DNA of 26,985 bases from Streptomyces alboflavus (GCF_000716675.1 NZ_JNXT01000085.1:1-26985); one strand, 5' to 3'; shown: positions 15,085 through 23,550, counted from the stretch's first letter. Numbers and translations: made by a program. The notes: generated by a model from the sequence alone, not told the origin.

Positions 15085-16014
15085 TCAACGACTGCCCCCG
15101 CCCCCGCGAGGACTGTGCCGGTGAGCCAGAGCCTCGTAAGAAGCGGCGAGCGCAGGCGCAGCCGTCTCGTACGTCCGCTGGGCGACCCCCACGAACAGAC
15201 AGTCCACGACCAGCAGCTGACTCGTCCGAGAGGACATCGCCGCAGGCCGCAACTCGCTCTCACGGGCGGTGGACGTGGTCAGTATGTGATCGGCGTACTG
15301 CGAGACGAGCCCGTCGGGCCGCCCGGTGATCGCGACGGTGGTCGCCCCGTGCTCGAAGGCGACCCGCAGCGGCTCGATGACATCGCCCGTGGACCCGGAG
15401 TGGGTGATCGCGATGGCGACGTCCTTGGCGCGGAGCGTCACCGCGTTGGTGACGGCCAGGTGCGGATCGGAGTGCGCGTGCGCGACCTGGCCGATGCGCA
15501 GCAGCTTCTGTACGAGGTCCTGGGCGACGAGCCCGGACGCGGCGACGCCGTACACCTCCACGCGGCGGGCCGCGGCGAGCGCGCTGACGGCCGCGCCGAG
15601 CTGGACGGTGTCGAGCCCGGCGGCGGTGTCGGCGAGGGTCTGCTGCTCGTCGTACGCCAGCTTCGCCACCACGTCCGCGATGGGGTCGTCCACGGCGATG
15701 TCGGCGGTGACGGCGGGGGCGCGGCCCGACTGCTGCTGGGCGGCGAGCCCGGCGAGGGCGAGGCGCAGATCGCGATAGCCGGGGTAGCCGAGCAGGCGGG
15801 CGGTGCGGACCACCGTGGCCTCGCTGGTGCCGGTGAGCTCGGCGAGGCCGGTGACGGTGAGGGCGGCGGTGCCTGCCGGGTCGCCCGCGACGGCCTCGGC
15901 GACCCGCTGCATGGAGCGGGTCATCGACGGCGCGAGCGTGCGGACCTTGGCCGCGAGGGCGGCCGGGGCCGGGGGCGCGCCGCCCGCGAAAATTTCCTTC
16001 ACGTCATGGGTCAC
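15085..16014 (-). CDS. murR: MurR/RpiR-family transcriptional regulator
   Basis: A 309-residue regulator: an RpiR-type HTH domain (about 1-85; TVTGLAELTGTSEATVVRTARLLGYPGYRDLRLALAG) joined to a sugar-phosphate-binding SIS domain (about 115-285; VYGVAASGLVAQDLVQKLLRIG and AIAITHSGSTGDVIEPLR). Lying directly upstream of murQ in the same direction, it very likely controls murQ in response to N-acetylmuramate 6-phosphate or GlcNAc 6-phosphate. The GTG at 16014 is chosen because a near-consensus promoter ends six bases before it (leaderless). GTG 16002, with AGGAG 11 bases upstream, is the alternative. The long open frame upstream to 16551 is non-coding overlap. Repressor versus activator is not decidable here. 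Confidence 0.9.
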   Translation of the reverse strand: MTHDVKEIFAGGAPPAPAALAAKVRTLAPSMTRSMQRVAEAVAGDPAGTAALTVTGLAELTGTSEATVVRTARLLGYPGYRDLRLALAGLAAQQQSGRAPAVTADIAVDDPIADVVAKLAYDEQQTLADTAAGLDTVQLGAAVSALAAARRVEVYGVAASGLVAQDLVQKLLRIGQVAHAHSDPHLAVTNAVTLRAKDVAIAITHSGSTGDVIEPLRVAFEHGATTVAITGRPDGLVSQYADHILTTSTARESELRPAAMSSRTSQLLVVDCLFVGVAQRTYETAAPALAASYEALAHRHSPRGGGGSR

Positions 16015-16017
16015 TCC

Positions 16018-16049
16018 TGAAAGATATTTTCGGGTCCGGGGCGGGTCAA
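16018..16049 (-). promoter_or_regulatory. murR promoter with overlapping operator-like palindrome
   Basis: On the minus strand: TTGACC (16049-16044), 17 bases, TATCTT (16026-16021), six bases, GTG at 16014. The palindrome GAAA-GATAT-TTTC (16019-16031) covers the -10, and a second, GAAA-A-TTTC (15988-15996), lies just inside the gene. GAAA...TTTC sites are plausible for RpiR-type regulators, so autoregulation is likely. Confidence 0.65.
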
Positions 16050-16080
16050 GACCCCCGACGTCCACGCCCCGAAGGACCGG

Positions 16081-16136
16081 GCCGCGCGCCGGGTGGTCCG
16101 GGGCCGCGCCCGCCCCCGGACCACCCGGCGCGCGGC
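16081..16136. other. 23-bp perfect stem with 10-base loop in a divergent gap
   Basis: Positions 16081-16103 and 16114-16136 are exact reverse complements (outer bases GCCGCGCGCC / GGCGCGCGGC). Both flanking genes diverge from this gap, so it is not an ordinary terminator. It lies immediately before the -10-like CACAAT of the plus-strand gene. Confidence 0.85.
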
Positions 16137-16142
16137 GGGGCG

Positions 16143-16148
16143 CACAAT
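16143..16148 (+). promoter_or_regulatory. Possible -10 of a leaderless promoter (gene at 16155)
   Basis: CACAAT followed by six bases and the ATG at 16155, with no ribosome-binding site. No good -35 exists, because that position lies in the perfect stem. Confidence 0.4.
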
Positions 16149-16154
16149 GGCTGT

Positions 16155-16541
16155 ATGGACTCCTCCGCATCCTCCGTCCCCGTCGGCCCGCTGGAGCGGG
16201 CGCTGCACGCGGCCCGCGCGCTGGTCCTCGCCGACCTGGTCGCGGACGAGGTGGCGGAGCCGGACGTGGTGTCGTTCGTCGAGGACTCCGTGGCGCAGCG
16301 CCGCTGGTGGGTCGAGCAGTGGCCCGAGGGCGTCGACTTCGTCGCCGGGCTCGTTGCGCAGGACGTTCAGGACGCCCTCCTTGAGCGGTACGGACGGTGG
16401 CCGCTGTGCCCGGTGTGCGGCTCGGGCGACCCGCACGCGCTCGACGTGGAGCCGGAGTTGGGCGCCGATCCGCATTGGGTGTGCGCGAAGGCGGGCGTGC
16501 TGGTCGCGGCCGTCGGCTCGCTCGGGTCGGTGCGCCGGTGA
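16155..16541 (+). CDS. Conserved-looking hypothetical protein with CxxC motif
   Basis: A 128-residue protein that I cannot assign to a family. The first 85 residues look helical and acidic (LERALHAARALVLADLVADEVAEPDVVSFVEDSVAQRRWWVEQWPEGVDFVAGLVAQDVQDALLERYG). The end carries CPVCGSGDPHALDVEPELGADPHWVCAKAG, where the CxxC, two His and a later Cys could bind zinc. Codon bias is normal for the region. Its stop overlaps the DUF4031 start by four bases (GTGA), so the two are translationally coupled. ATG 16155 is preferred because of the -10-like element before it. Confidence 0.8.
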   Translation: MDSSASSVPVGPLERALHAARALVLADLVADEVAEPDVVSFVEDSVAQRRWWVEQWPEGVDFVAGLVAQDVQDALLERYGRWPLCPVCGSGDPHALDVEPELGADPHWVCAKAGVLVAAVGSLGSVRR

Positions 16542-16804
16542 CCCTGTACATCGACCCGCCGATCTGGCCAGGACACGGCCGCCTGTGGTCGCACCTGGTC
16601 AGCGACGTGTCGTACGAGGAGCTGCACGCGTTCGCCGCGCGGATCGGCGTGCCGGAGCGGGCCTTCGAGCGGGACCACTACGACCTGCCCGCGCACCGGT
16701 ACGGGGACGCGGTGCGGGCGGGGGCGGTCGCGGTCGGGTCGAAGGAGCTGGTGCGGCGGCTGACGGAGGCGGGGCTGCGGCGGCGCAAGGGCCGGGGGAC
16801 GTAG
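16538..16804 (+). CDS. DUF4031 domain protein
   Basis: An 88-residue protein matching DUF4031 almost end to end: TLYIDPPIWPGHGRLWSHLVSDVSYEELHAFAARIGVPERAFERDHYDLPAHRYGDAVRAGAV, then a basic tail LRRRKGRGT. The family is widespread in actinobacteria and has no assigned function. Conserved Asp, Trp, His and Tyr residues are visible. The GTG start at 16538 forms the GTGA overlap with the preceding gene. Longer in-frame versions would run backwards inside that gene and are rejected. Confidence 0.88.
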   Translation: MTLYIDPPIWPGHGRLWSHLVSDVSYEELHAFAARIGVPERAFERDHYDLPAHRYGDAVRAGAVAVGSKELVRRLTEAGLRRRKGRGT

Positions 16805-16861
16805 GGGCTGGAAGCCGCCCGAGCCACCCGAGCCATCCGGGAGCCGCCCGGGAGGCGCTGG

Positions 16862-18076
16862 TCATGTGGTGTTCAGGGCGACCGTCGGATGCAGCCGCGA
16901 GGCCCGTACCGCCGGATAGAGGCCCGCGAGCACGCCGATCAGCAGGGTCGCCGCGAGCCCGGACGCCACCGACCACGGCGGCACCACCGCAGTCCAGCCC
17001 TGCACGAGGGCGAAGCCGAACGTCACCGCCGTCCCGAGCACCGCGCCCGCCGCGCCGCCGAGCGCCGAGAGCAGCAGGGACTCCGTGAGGAACTGCAGCC
17101 GCACCGCGTTCCTGGTGGCGCCGAGCGCGCGCCGCAGGCCGATCTCCGGCCGGCGCTCCAGGACCGAGATGACCATGGTGTTGGCCACGCCGACCCCGCC
17201 GACCAGGAGCGCCACCGCGCCGAGGCCGAGCATCAGGCTGGTCAGGCCCTTGTCGGTGGCGGCCTTCGCGGCGAGCGCGTCCGAGGGCCGGGACACCTTC
17301 ACGGAGCCCTCGGCGCCGGGGCTCACCGTGCGGGCGAGGACGGCCCGAACGTCCTCGACCGTGCCGTCCGGGGACCGCTCGAAGATCATCGAGGGGTGGC
17401 CGTCGAAGCGGAAGTGGGTCGCGGCGGCCGGGAAGCCGATCATCGCGACCCGGTCCAGGGTGGGGACGAGCTCCACGGGCTGAAGGATGCCGACCACGAC
17501 GACGTACTCGTCGTTCATCATGATCTTTCCGCCCGGCTCGGTGATGCCGAGGCGCTCCGCGGCGACCGAGCCGAGGACGGTGACGGGCAGCCGCTCGTTG
17601 GCCTTGTTCAGCCAGATCCCCTTGGCCACGCGGGCGCCCAGGGCGTCGAGGAGGTCGGTGCGGGCCGCCTGGGTGGTGACGCCCGCCGTCCGCTCCTCGG
17701 GCACCACGTCGCTGCGCCGGATCCTGGCGTCGACGTTCCCGGTGGCCGTGGCGTGCCGGACGGGTCCGATCCGCTCGACCATCGCCACCGCCGACTTCGG
17801 CAGCTTCAGCTCGTTGCCCTCCCTGTCCTCGCCCGCCTCGACGGTGAGGAGGTTGGTGCCGAGCCGGTCGAGCCGCGCCATCAGGTCCGACTTGCTCGAC
17901 TGGGACAGGCCCACCACGGCGACCATCGTGGCGATCCCGATGGCGATGCCGAGGGCGGAGAGGACGACGCGGGCCCGCCGGGCGCGCAGGCCGACGGCGC
18001 CGAGGCGCAGGATGTCGCGGGGCGCGAGCGGGGAGGGCCTGAGCCGGGGCGGCTCGGGCGGGGACGCGAACGTCAT
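16862..18076 (-). CDS. MacB-like ABC transporter permease (FtsX family)
   Basis: A 404-residue permease with the MacB/FtsX topology: TM1 at about 36-58 ([27 protein letters not shown]), a large extracytoplasmic domain (about 60-280), then three TMs near 283-305, 330-355 and 368-388. [49 protein letters not shown] is the family signature. The ATG at 18076 overlaps the ATPase stop by four bases (ATGA), so it is in one operon with the ATPase, adaptor and lipoprotein genes. MacB-type systems are mechanotransmission machines that act on substrates outside the membrane. The substrate is unknown. Confidence 0.93.
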   Translation of the reverse strand: MTFASPPEPPRLRPSPLAPRDILRLGAVGLRARRARVVLSALGIAIGIATMVAVVGLSQSSKSDLMARLDRLGTNLLTVEAGEDREGNELKLPKSAVAMVERIGPVRHATATGNVDARIRRSDVVPEERTAGVTTQAARTDLLDALGARVAKGIWLNKANERLPVTVLGSVAAERLGITEPGGKIMMNDEYVVVVGILQPVELVPTLDRVAMIGFPAAATHFRFDGHPSMIFERSPDGTVEDVRAVLARTVSPGAEGSVKVSRPSDALAAKAATDKGLTSLMLGLGAVALLVGGVGVANTMVISVLERRPEIGLRRALGATRNAVRLQFLTESLLLSALGGAAGAVLGTAVTFGFALVQGWTAVVPPWSVASGLAATLLIGVLAGLYPAVRASRLHPTVALNTT

Positions 18077-18942
18077 CGTGAACTCACCTCCTGGCAGTGG
18101 GAGTCGGGGCCGCCGACGTCGGAGCAGCGGGAGCCGGAGCAGTGGGAGTCGGGGCGGCCGGAGTCGGCGCAGCCGGAGCAGCCGGAGTCGGACACGATCT
18201 CGCCGTCGCGGAACCGGACCCGGCGCGGCAGCGACTCCGCGATCTCCTGGTCGTGCGTGATCACGCAGACCGTCGTGCCCGCCGCGTTCAGCTCGCGCAG
18301 GAGCTCCATGACGACCTCGCCGGACGCGCTGTCCAGGGCGCCGGTCGGCTCGTCGGCGAGCAGCAGGTCCGGCTCGCCGACCAGCGCGCGGGCGATGGCC
18401 ACGCGCTGCTTCTCGCCGCCGGACAGCTCGGCGGGCCGGTGCCCGAGGCGATGGCCGAGCCGGACCCGCTCCAGGGCGGCGCGGGCGCGGGCCCGGCGCC
18501 GCCCGCGCGGCACGCCCGCGTACAGGAGCCCGTCCGCGACGTTGTCGACGGCGTCGCGGCCCGCCGCCAGGTGGAAGTGCTGGAACACGAAGCCGATGTG
18601 GCGGGCGCGCAGCGTGGACAGCTGCGCGTCCGACAGGCGCCCCACGTCGTACCCGGCCACGCGGACCGTGCCCGCCGTGGGCGCGTCGAGGGTGCCGACG
18701 ACGTGCAGCATCGTCGACTTGCCGGACCCCGAAGGACCGACGACGGCGAGGAGTTCGCCCGCGCGGACGGTGAGGCTGACGCCGCGCAGGGCGTGCACGT
18801 CACCGGCGTACGACTTGGTGACGTCGCGCAGTTCGACGACGGGGGCGGGGACGAAGGGGGCGGGGACGACGGGCGCCGGGCCGGGCGCGGCACCGGGCAC
18901 GGCACCGGGGGTGGAACCAGGTGTGGAACCGGAGATGGTCAT
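18073..18942 (-). CDS. MacB/LolD-type ABC transporter ATP-binding protein with Cys/His tail
   Basis: A 289-residue ATPase. Walker A is GPSGSGKST (69-77), Q-loop Gln121, signature LSGGEKQR (173-180), Walker B LLLADEP (193-199), and the H-loop His230. The domain runs from about residue 36 to 252. Residues 1-35 are a Pro/Gly/Ala linker. Residues 253-289 form an unusual low-complexity tail with five Cys and two His (Cys255, 258, 268, 273, 283; His267, 282) encoded by an imperfect DNA repeat. The ATG at 18942 makes an ATGA overlap with the adaptor stop, and the stop overlaps the permease start. The longer open frame to 20781 is shadow. Confidence 0.93.
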   Translation of the reverse strand: MTISGSTPGSTPGAVPGAAPGPAPVVPAPFVPAPVVELRDVTKSYAGDVHALRGVSLTVRAGELLAVVGPSGSGKSTMLHVVGTLDAPTAGTVRVAGYDVGRLSDAQLSTLRARHIGFVFQHFHLAAGRDAVDNVADGLLYAGVPRGRRRARARAALERVRLGHRLGHRPAELSGGEKQRVAIARALVGEPDLLLADEPTGALDSASGEVVMELLRELNAAGTTVCVITHDQEIAESLPRRVRFRDGEIVSDSGCSGCADSGRPDSHCSGSRCSDVGGPDSHCQEVSSR

Positions 18943-20000
18943 TCCGTGGCCACCCCCACCGTCATCCCCTCCCTGATCCGGGACCCCCTGACCTCGATGC
19001 GCCCGTCGGCCGTCATCCCCGTCTCGACCCGCACCGTCCGGGACGTACGGCCCTCGACGACCTGGAGTCCGTAGCCGCCGTCCGTGCCGCGCAGCGCGAC
19101 GACCGCCTCGACCGGGACGGTCAGGACGTCCTCGCGGCTCTCGCTGACGAACTTCACGCTCGCCGTGGCCTTGGCGTCCTCGCCGGACGCCGCCGACGCG
19201 CCCCCGTCCAGGGAGACCTCGACGGTGATGGTGTCGCCGGACGCCTCCTCCTCGCCGGAGTCCTCCGGGTCGACGGTTCCGGTGACCCGGCCGCGCTCGG
19301 TGGTGCCGCCGGCCAGGGTCACCTCGACCTTGGTGCCCTTCGCGGTGAGCGAGGCGTCGGTCTGGTCGAGCCGGGCGCGGACGACGGGCCTGGTGGAGGC
19401 GACGGTGAGGGCGGCCGTGTCCGGGCCGACCTGGTCGGCGAGGGCGGCGTCCGCGCGGACGACCTTGACCTGCTCGGGCTGGAAGACGACATCTCCCTTG
19501 CCGACCCTGCCGGTCGGCGTGCGGTTGAGGGACTTCTGCCACCGCTTGACGGCGGCGGCCGTGGCCCGGTCGTAGCGCGGGTCGACGTACAGGCCGCTGC
19601 CGTATCCGAGCGCGACGAGATTGCGCTCCAGCTCCAGTACGTCGCTGCCGCGGGCGCCGACCTTCATCTCGCGGAAGGCGGGCACCGGGCCGTACAGGAG
19701 CGTGACCGGCTTGTCGTCCAGCTCGTAGAGGGCCTGCCCGCGGGTGACGGTGGCGCCCTCGCGGGCCGCGACCGTCACGGTGCCGGGCACGGCGGACTTC
19801 ACGGCGCGCCGCCGCGCGTAGTCGATCTTCCCGTCGACCGTCTTGGCAAGGGCCAGGTCGGCCCGGGTGACGGTGGCGGTGGCGGGCGGCCGCTCGGACC
19901 GGCCGCCGCCGGTGTCGCCGCCCTCGTACGCCAGGGCGCCCGCGCCCACCGCCACGGCGGCCGCGGCGGCGCCGACGAGGATTCCCGTACGCCGCCTCAT
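18939..20000 (-). CDS. Periplasmic-adaptor-type protein with peptidoglycan-binding domain
   Basis: A 353-residue membrane-anchored protein: TM segment about 6-25, a HlyD/MacA-like barrel start ([30 protein letters not shown], 67-96), an inserted peptidoglycan-binding domain (about 112-168; [46 protein letters not shown]), then barrel repeats to the end ([27 protein letters not shown]...). In the family this subunit couples the ABC transporter to the cell wall or to an extracytoplasmic partner. It starts directly after the lipoprotein stop and overlaps the ATPase gene by four bases. The alanine-rich anchor ([15 protein letters not shown]) is clear. Confidence 0.9.
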   Translation of the reverse strand: MRRRTGILVGAAAAAVAVGAGALAYEGGDTGGGRSERPPATATVTRADLALAKTVDGKIDYARRRAVKSAVPGTVTVAAREGATVTRGQALYELDDKPVTLLYGPVPAFREMKVGARGSDVLELERNLVALGYGSGLYVDPRYDRATAAAVKRWQKSLNRTPTGRVGKGDVVFQPEQVKVVRADAALADQVGPDTAALTVASTRPVVRARLDQTDASLTAKGTKVEVTLAGGTTERGRVTGTVDPEDSGEEEASGDTITVEVSLDGGASAASGEDAKATASVKFVSESREDVLTVPVEAVVALRGTDGGYGLQVVEGRTSRTVRVETGMTADGRIEVRGSRIREGMTVGVATE

Positions 20001-20660
20001 CTACTGCATCCCGTCCAGGCCTTCGAGCAGCTTGCTCGCGCACGCCTTCTCGGCCTGCTTGTACGCGGGCGAGCCCTGGTCGAGCGCCGGGTCCGCGGGG
20101 TTCGGGTCGCCGCCGGGGATGACGTTGCCGCCGGACATCGTGGGGTTGGTGAACCGGGAGACGCCGTTGTCGCGCATGCACTTGGCGTGCGCGAGCATCG
20201 ACTCGTAGTCCTTCTGCGCGTCGCGCTCGGGCGCCAGGTTCGCGGCGGCGACGAACTCCTTGTTGCAGACGCCGTTCTTGCCGCCCTTGTACTCCTCGCC
20301 GCCGCCGTTCGGGTCGACGAGCTTCTCGATCTTCGACCAGTCCAGATAGCCGCTCAGCTTCGGGTCGGGGTAGTCCTTCAGGCCGGCTTTGGCGCGCATG
20401 CAGCGGACGTAGGTCAGCTGGGCGTCGTAGAAGGCGCTCTTGCCCTCGGCGGCGGGCTTGGAGGCGCCCCCCTCGCCCTTGCCTTCGCCCTTGTCCTTGC
20501 CGGACGCCGCGGTCGGCTCCTCGGGAGCGGAGGCGACTCCCTCGTCCTTGACGCCGTCGTCCCCGCCGCCGCAGGCGACGCAGAGGGCCAGGACGGGAGC
20601 GGCGACGGCCGCGGCGACACGCAGACGGGTGGTGCCCCGGGAAGCGGTGTGGATGCTCAT
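20001..20660 (-). CDS. Secreted lipoprotein with two CMR-type Cys repeats
   Basis: A 219-residue secreted protein, first gene of the transporter operon. The ATG at 20660 gives a clear signal peptide ([24 protein letters not shown]) with Cys30 as likely lipidated residue. The lipobox LCVAC is slightly unusual, with Cys at -3. A charged linker ([12 protein letters not shown]) follows. The mature part contains two similar halves: [14 protein letters not shown] (Cys87) with a second Cys at 132, and [13 protein letters not shown] (Cys161) with a second Cys at 207. Such CMRxxG...FPDP segments recur in Streptomyces lipoproteins near ABC/HlyD genes, in my recollection. I infer an extracytoplasmic ligand or cell-wall sensor for the transporter. 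Confidence 0.85.
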   Translation of the reverse strand: MSIHTASRGTTRLRVAAAVAAPVLALCVACGGGDDGVKDEGVASAPEEPTAASGKDKGEGKGEGGASKPAAEGKSAFYDAQLTYVRCMRAKAGLKDYPDPKLSGYLDWSKIEKLVDPNGGGEEYKGGKNGVCNKEFVAAANLAPERDAQKDYESMLAHAKCMRDNGVSRFTNPTMSGGNVIPGGDPNPADPALDQGSPAYKQAEKACASKLLEGLDGMQ

Positions 20661-20760
20661 GCGGACCACCGTCGGGCCCGTACATGGTGGCCGGTCCATG
20701 GCCGCATGATGAGCGCGTAACAATGCGCGGGAACGGCGGTCCCGGCCCCCGCGACCGGGT

Positions 20761-20788
20761 CTGAACAGGGCAAACCCTCACGCATAAT
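20761..20788 (+). promoter_or_regulatory. Putative leaderless promoter of the two-component operon
   Basis: CATAAT (20783-20788) is followed by seven bases and the response-regulator ATG (20796). CTGAAC (20761-20766) is a weak -35 with a 16-base spacer. The inverted repeat AGGGC-AA-ACCCT-like element (20767-20778) between them is a candidate regulator-binding site. The gap also drives the divergent lipoprotein operon. Confidence 0.55.
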
Positions 20789-20795
20789 CGGCCGC

Positions 20796-21485
20796 ATGGC
20801 CCATGTACTGCTGATCGAGGACGACGTGTCCGTGCGCGACGGCATGGAACTGGTGCTGCGCAGGCACGGCTACGACGTCGCCACGGCCGCCACCGGTGAG
20901 GACGCCCTCGCCCTCCTCGCCGACCCGGCGGGCGCGGCCGTCGAACTCGCCGTGCTCGACCTGATGCTGCCCGGCATCGACGGCTTCGAGGTCTGCCGAC
21001 GGCTGCGTGCGAGCGGGTCCACGGTGCCCGTGATCATGCTGACCGCGCGGGGCGACGACACCGACATCGTGCGGGGCCTGGAGGCGGGCGCCGACGACTA
21101 CGTGGTCAAGCCGGTGACCGCGCCCGTGCTCGAAGCCAGGATCCGGGCGGCGCTGCGCCGGGCCGAACCCACCCAGGCGGCGCGGGGCGAGGATCACGCA
21201 GGCCTCGTCATCGACCGGGCCGGGCTCACCGTCGCCAAGCGCGGCACGCCGATCGCCCTGCCGCCCACCGAACTGCGCCTGCTCCTGGAGCTCTCGGCGT
21301 CCCCGGCACACGTCTTCAGCCGCGAGCAGTTGCTCGGTTCGGTGTGGGAGCACGGGTTCCTCGGGGACTCCCGGCTCGTGGACGCGGCGGTGGGCAGGCT
21401 CCGCGCCAAGATCGAGGACATTCCGGCGCGGCCGCGCTACATCCAGACGGTACGGGGCTTCGGCTACCGGTTCGGGCCGGTGTGA
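20796..21485 (+). CDS. OmpR/PhoB-family response regulator
   Basis: A 229-residue two-component response regulator. The receiver domain (1-120) has the acidic pair Glu8-Asp9-Asp10, phosphoacceptor Asp55 (VLDLMLPG), Thr83 and Lys105 (VVKPVT). The C-terminal winged helix (about 130-229) includes [54 protein letters not shown] and [12 protein letters not shown], typical of OmpR/PhoB proteins. It overlaps the sensor-kinase gene by four bases and is divergent from the transporter operon, the usual arrangement for a regulator of that operon. ATG 20796 lacks an SD and follows a -10 element by seven bases. Confidence 0.95.
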   Translation: MAHVLLIEDDVSVRDGMELVLRRHGYDVATAATGEDALALLADPAGAAVELAVLDLMLPGIDGFEVCRRLRASGSTVPVIMLTARGDDTDIVRGLEAGADDYVVKPVTAPVLEARIRAALRRAEPTQAARGEDHAGLVIDRAGLTVAKRGTPIALPPTELRLLLELSASPAHVFSREQLLGSVWEHGFLGDSRLVDAAVGRLRAKIEDIPARPRYIQTVRGFGYRFGPV

Positions 21486-23008
21486 GGGTGCTCCGGCGGG
21501 AGGAGCGGGCGCGGGAGGAGCGGGACCGGGAGGAGCGGGCGCGGGAGGGCGGGGGTGCGGCGGGCGCCCGTGGTGCCCTCCGACGTCTCGTCGGCCTGCG
21601 CACCCGCCTCGTCGTGGCCTTCGTCCTCATCGCCCTGGTCAGCGCGGTCACGGCGACCGCGCTCGCGTACCGCGAATCCCGCACCGCCGTCCTCGAACGC
21701 AAACAGGACGCGGTGCGCGGCGCCTTCAAGAACCGCGTCGAGCAGGCCGCGGCGGACTTCGACGTCCCCGCCGACGAGGTGGCCCTGACCCGCTTCGCCA
21801 CCACCGTCGCGGACGGCCTCGGCGACGACGCCGTGGTCGTGGCCCGCTACCGCTCCCTCACCGTGTCCTCCGACGCGTCCGCCGACCGCTCCCGGATCAC
21901 GCCCGCCCTGCGCGCGGCGGTGCGCGACCGCAACCGCATGAGCTTCCAGCGCGTCGACCACGACGGCCGCCCCTACCTGGTCGTGGGCACCCCCGTCACC
22001 TTCGACGGCGCGGCGCCCTCGGGCCTCGACGCCTTCGCCATCACCTCGCTGCGGGCGGAGAGCGAGGCGACGGCCGGCGTCCTGGACGCGGTGCGGGACG
22101 GCATCGTGCCGGTGGTGCTGCTCGCCGCCGTCCTCGCGCTGCTCTCCGCGGGCACCGTCCTGCGCCCCGTACGCGAACTGGGCCGCGCCACCCGGCGGCA
22201 CGCGGCCGGTGACCTCACGTCCCGGGTGCGGGTCCGGGGCCGCGACGAACTGGCCGACCTGGCGCGGGACTTCAACAAGACCGCGGACGCCCTGGAGGCG
22301 TCCGTCGCCGAACTGCGCGAGCAGGACGCGCGGGCGAAGCGCTTCGTCGCCGACGTCTCGCACGAACTGCGCACCCCCCTCGCCGCGATGACGATGGTCG
22401 CCACCGTCCTCGACGAGGACGCGCACGCCCTGCCGCCGGACACGGCCCACGCGGCCCGCACCGTCAGCGAGGAGACGGCGCGGCTGTCCCGGCTCGTGGA
22501 CGACCTGATGGAGATGTCCCGCTTCGACTCGGGCGCGGCCCGCCTCAACCTCACCCCCACCGACCTCGCGGAAGCCGTCACGGCCACGCTGTCCCTGCGG
22601 GCCCTGACCGACCGCGTACGCACCGAACTGCCCCCGGGCGTCCGGGCGCTGGTCGACCGCCGCCGCGTCGACGTGATCGTGGCCAACCTCGTCGGCAACG
22701 CCCTGCGCCACGGGGCGCCGCCCGTGACGCTGACCCTCGCCACCGACCCGGCGGGCGACTGGCTGACCGTCGAGGTGGCCGACCGCGGCCCCGGTCTCCC
22801 GCCCGAGACCCTCGCCCACGTCTTCGACCGCTTCTACAAGGCCGACTCCGCCCGCACCCGCTCCGAGGGCAGCGGCCTCGGCACCGCCATCGCCCTGGAG
22901 AACGCCCGCCTGCACGGCGGCACGATCGAGGCGGCCAACGCCCCCGAAGGCGGCGCGGTGTTCACGTTGCGGCTGCCGTGGCGGCGCCCGAGGCAGGAGG
23001 ACACATGA
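21482..23008 (+). CDS. HAMP-containing sensor histidine kinase
   Basis: A 508-residue membrane histidine kinase. TM1 is at about 43-63, the extracytoplasmic sensor domain at about 64-205, TM2 at about 206-224, HAMP at about 225-279 (LRPVRELGRATRRHAAGDL), and the DHp domain has phosphorylated His294 in SHELRTP. The ATPase domain shows the N box (VANLVGNALRHG), G1 (DRGPGLPPE), F box (FDRFYKADSART) and G2 (EGSGLGTAIA). The GTG at 21482 overlaps the regulator stop (GTGTGA), and GTG 21488 is a second option. Residues 6-25 are REERx repeats from a 15-bp tandem repeat, giving a charged cytoplasmic N terminus. The stop overlaps the lipoprotein start (ATGA). Confidence 0.94.
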   Translation: MRVLRREERAREERDREERAREGGGAAGARGALRRLVGLRTRLVVAFVLIALVSAVTATALAYRESRTAVLERKQDAVRGAFKNRVEQAAADFDVPADEVALTRFATTVADGLGDDAVVVARYRSLTVSSDASADRSRITPALRAAVRDRNRMSFQRVDHDGRPYLVVGTPVTFDGAAPSGLDAFAITSLRAESEATAGVLDAVRDGIVPVVLLAAVLALLSAGTVLRPVRELGRATRRHAAGDLTSRVRVRGRDELADLARDFNKTADALEASVAELREQDARAKRFVADVSHELRTPLAAMTMVATVLDEDAHALPPDTAHAARTVSEETARLSRLVDDLMEMSRFDSGAARLNLTPTDLAEAVTATLSLRALTDRVRTELPPGVRALVDRRRVDVIVANLVGNALRHGAPPVTLTLATDPAGDWLTVEVADRGPGLPPETLAHVFDRFYKADSARTRSEGSGLGTAIALENARLHGGTIEAANAPEGGAVFTLRLPWRRPRQEDT

Positions 23009-23550
23009 AGCACCCACCCGTCGGTGCCGCCCTCGCGACGCTCGCCGTCGTGCTGCTCGCCGGATGCGGGGTCCGCCCCACCGGCGTCCTGGACGGCGGG
23101 GAGTCCGCCGGGGGCCTGACCAAGGGCCTGCGCCTGTACTTCGTCTCGCAGGCGGGCCGGCTGGAGGGCGTGTCCCGCCCCAGCATCCCGGCGTACAAGG
23201 TCACCGACCCCAACGGCGTCATCAAACTTCTCCTGGCCGGCCCGGTGGACGCGGAACGCGACGCCGGACTCACCACGTTGCTGGGCCGGGACGGGGGCTA
23301 CCACGGCACGGTCGACGGGAACGGCGGGAACGGCGGGGACAAGGTCACGGTCCACGTGCCGGAGGGGGACCTCGCCGGCTCGTCCGTGGAGGGCCGGAAC
23401 CTCATGGGCCAACTCGTGTGCAGCATCGCCAGGGCGCGAGCCGTGGCCGACAGGAACGGCACGACCAGGACGGACGACGTCCGCGTCACGATCCGCCCGA
23501 GGGCTGACGGCCGCCCGGGGACATATGTGTGCTCGGACTTCCTGAAGTAG
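23005..23550 (+). CDS. Lipoprotein, GerMN/LpqB-like, third gene of the two-component operon
   Basis: A 181-residue lipoprotein: signal peptide MKHPPVGAALATLAVVLLAGC with a clean lipobox LLAGC and Cys21. The following CGVRPTGVLDGGESAGGLTKGLRLYFVSQAGRLEGVSRP and VTDPNGVIKLLLAGPVDAERDAGLTT resemble the GerMN domain of LpqB, the lipoprotein encoded next to the MtrAB two-component pair. It lacks the LpqB beta-propeller, being far shorter. ATG 23005 follows AGGAGGACAC, overlapping the kinase stop by four bases. An accessory role to the kinase is inferred from operon position. Confidence 0.88.
   Translation: MKHPPVGAALATLAVVLLAGCGVRPTGVLDGGESAGGLTKGLRLYFVSQAGRLEGVSRPSIPAYKVTDPNGVIKLLLAGPVDAERDAGLTTLLGRDGGYHGTVDGNGGNGGDKVTVHVPEGDLAGSSVEGRNLMGQLVCSIARARAVADRNGTTRTDDVRVTIRPRADGRPGTYVCSDFLK

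Noticed and set aside
16003..16551. Extended start of the MurR-type regulator
   Set aside because: The upstream frame is low-complexity and crosses the promoter and the 23-bp stem. The GTG at 16014 sits right after a near-consensus promoter.
16093..17088. Long plus-strand open frame over three real genes
   Set aside because: Composition-driven shadow of the genes at 16155, 16538 and the minus-strand permease. Its start matches the minus-strand frame only because of the perfect inverted repeat.
18943..20781. Upstream extension of the ATPase frame
   Set aside because: Arg/Ala-rich antisense-type translation over the adaptor and lipoprotein genes, which have clear domains and signal peptides.
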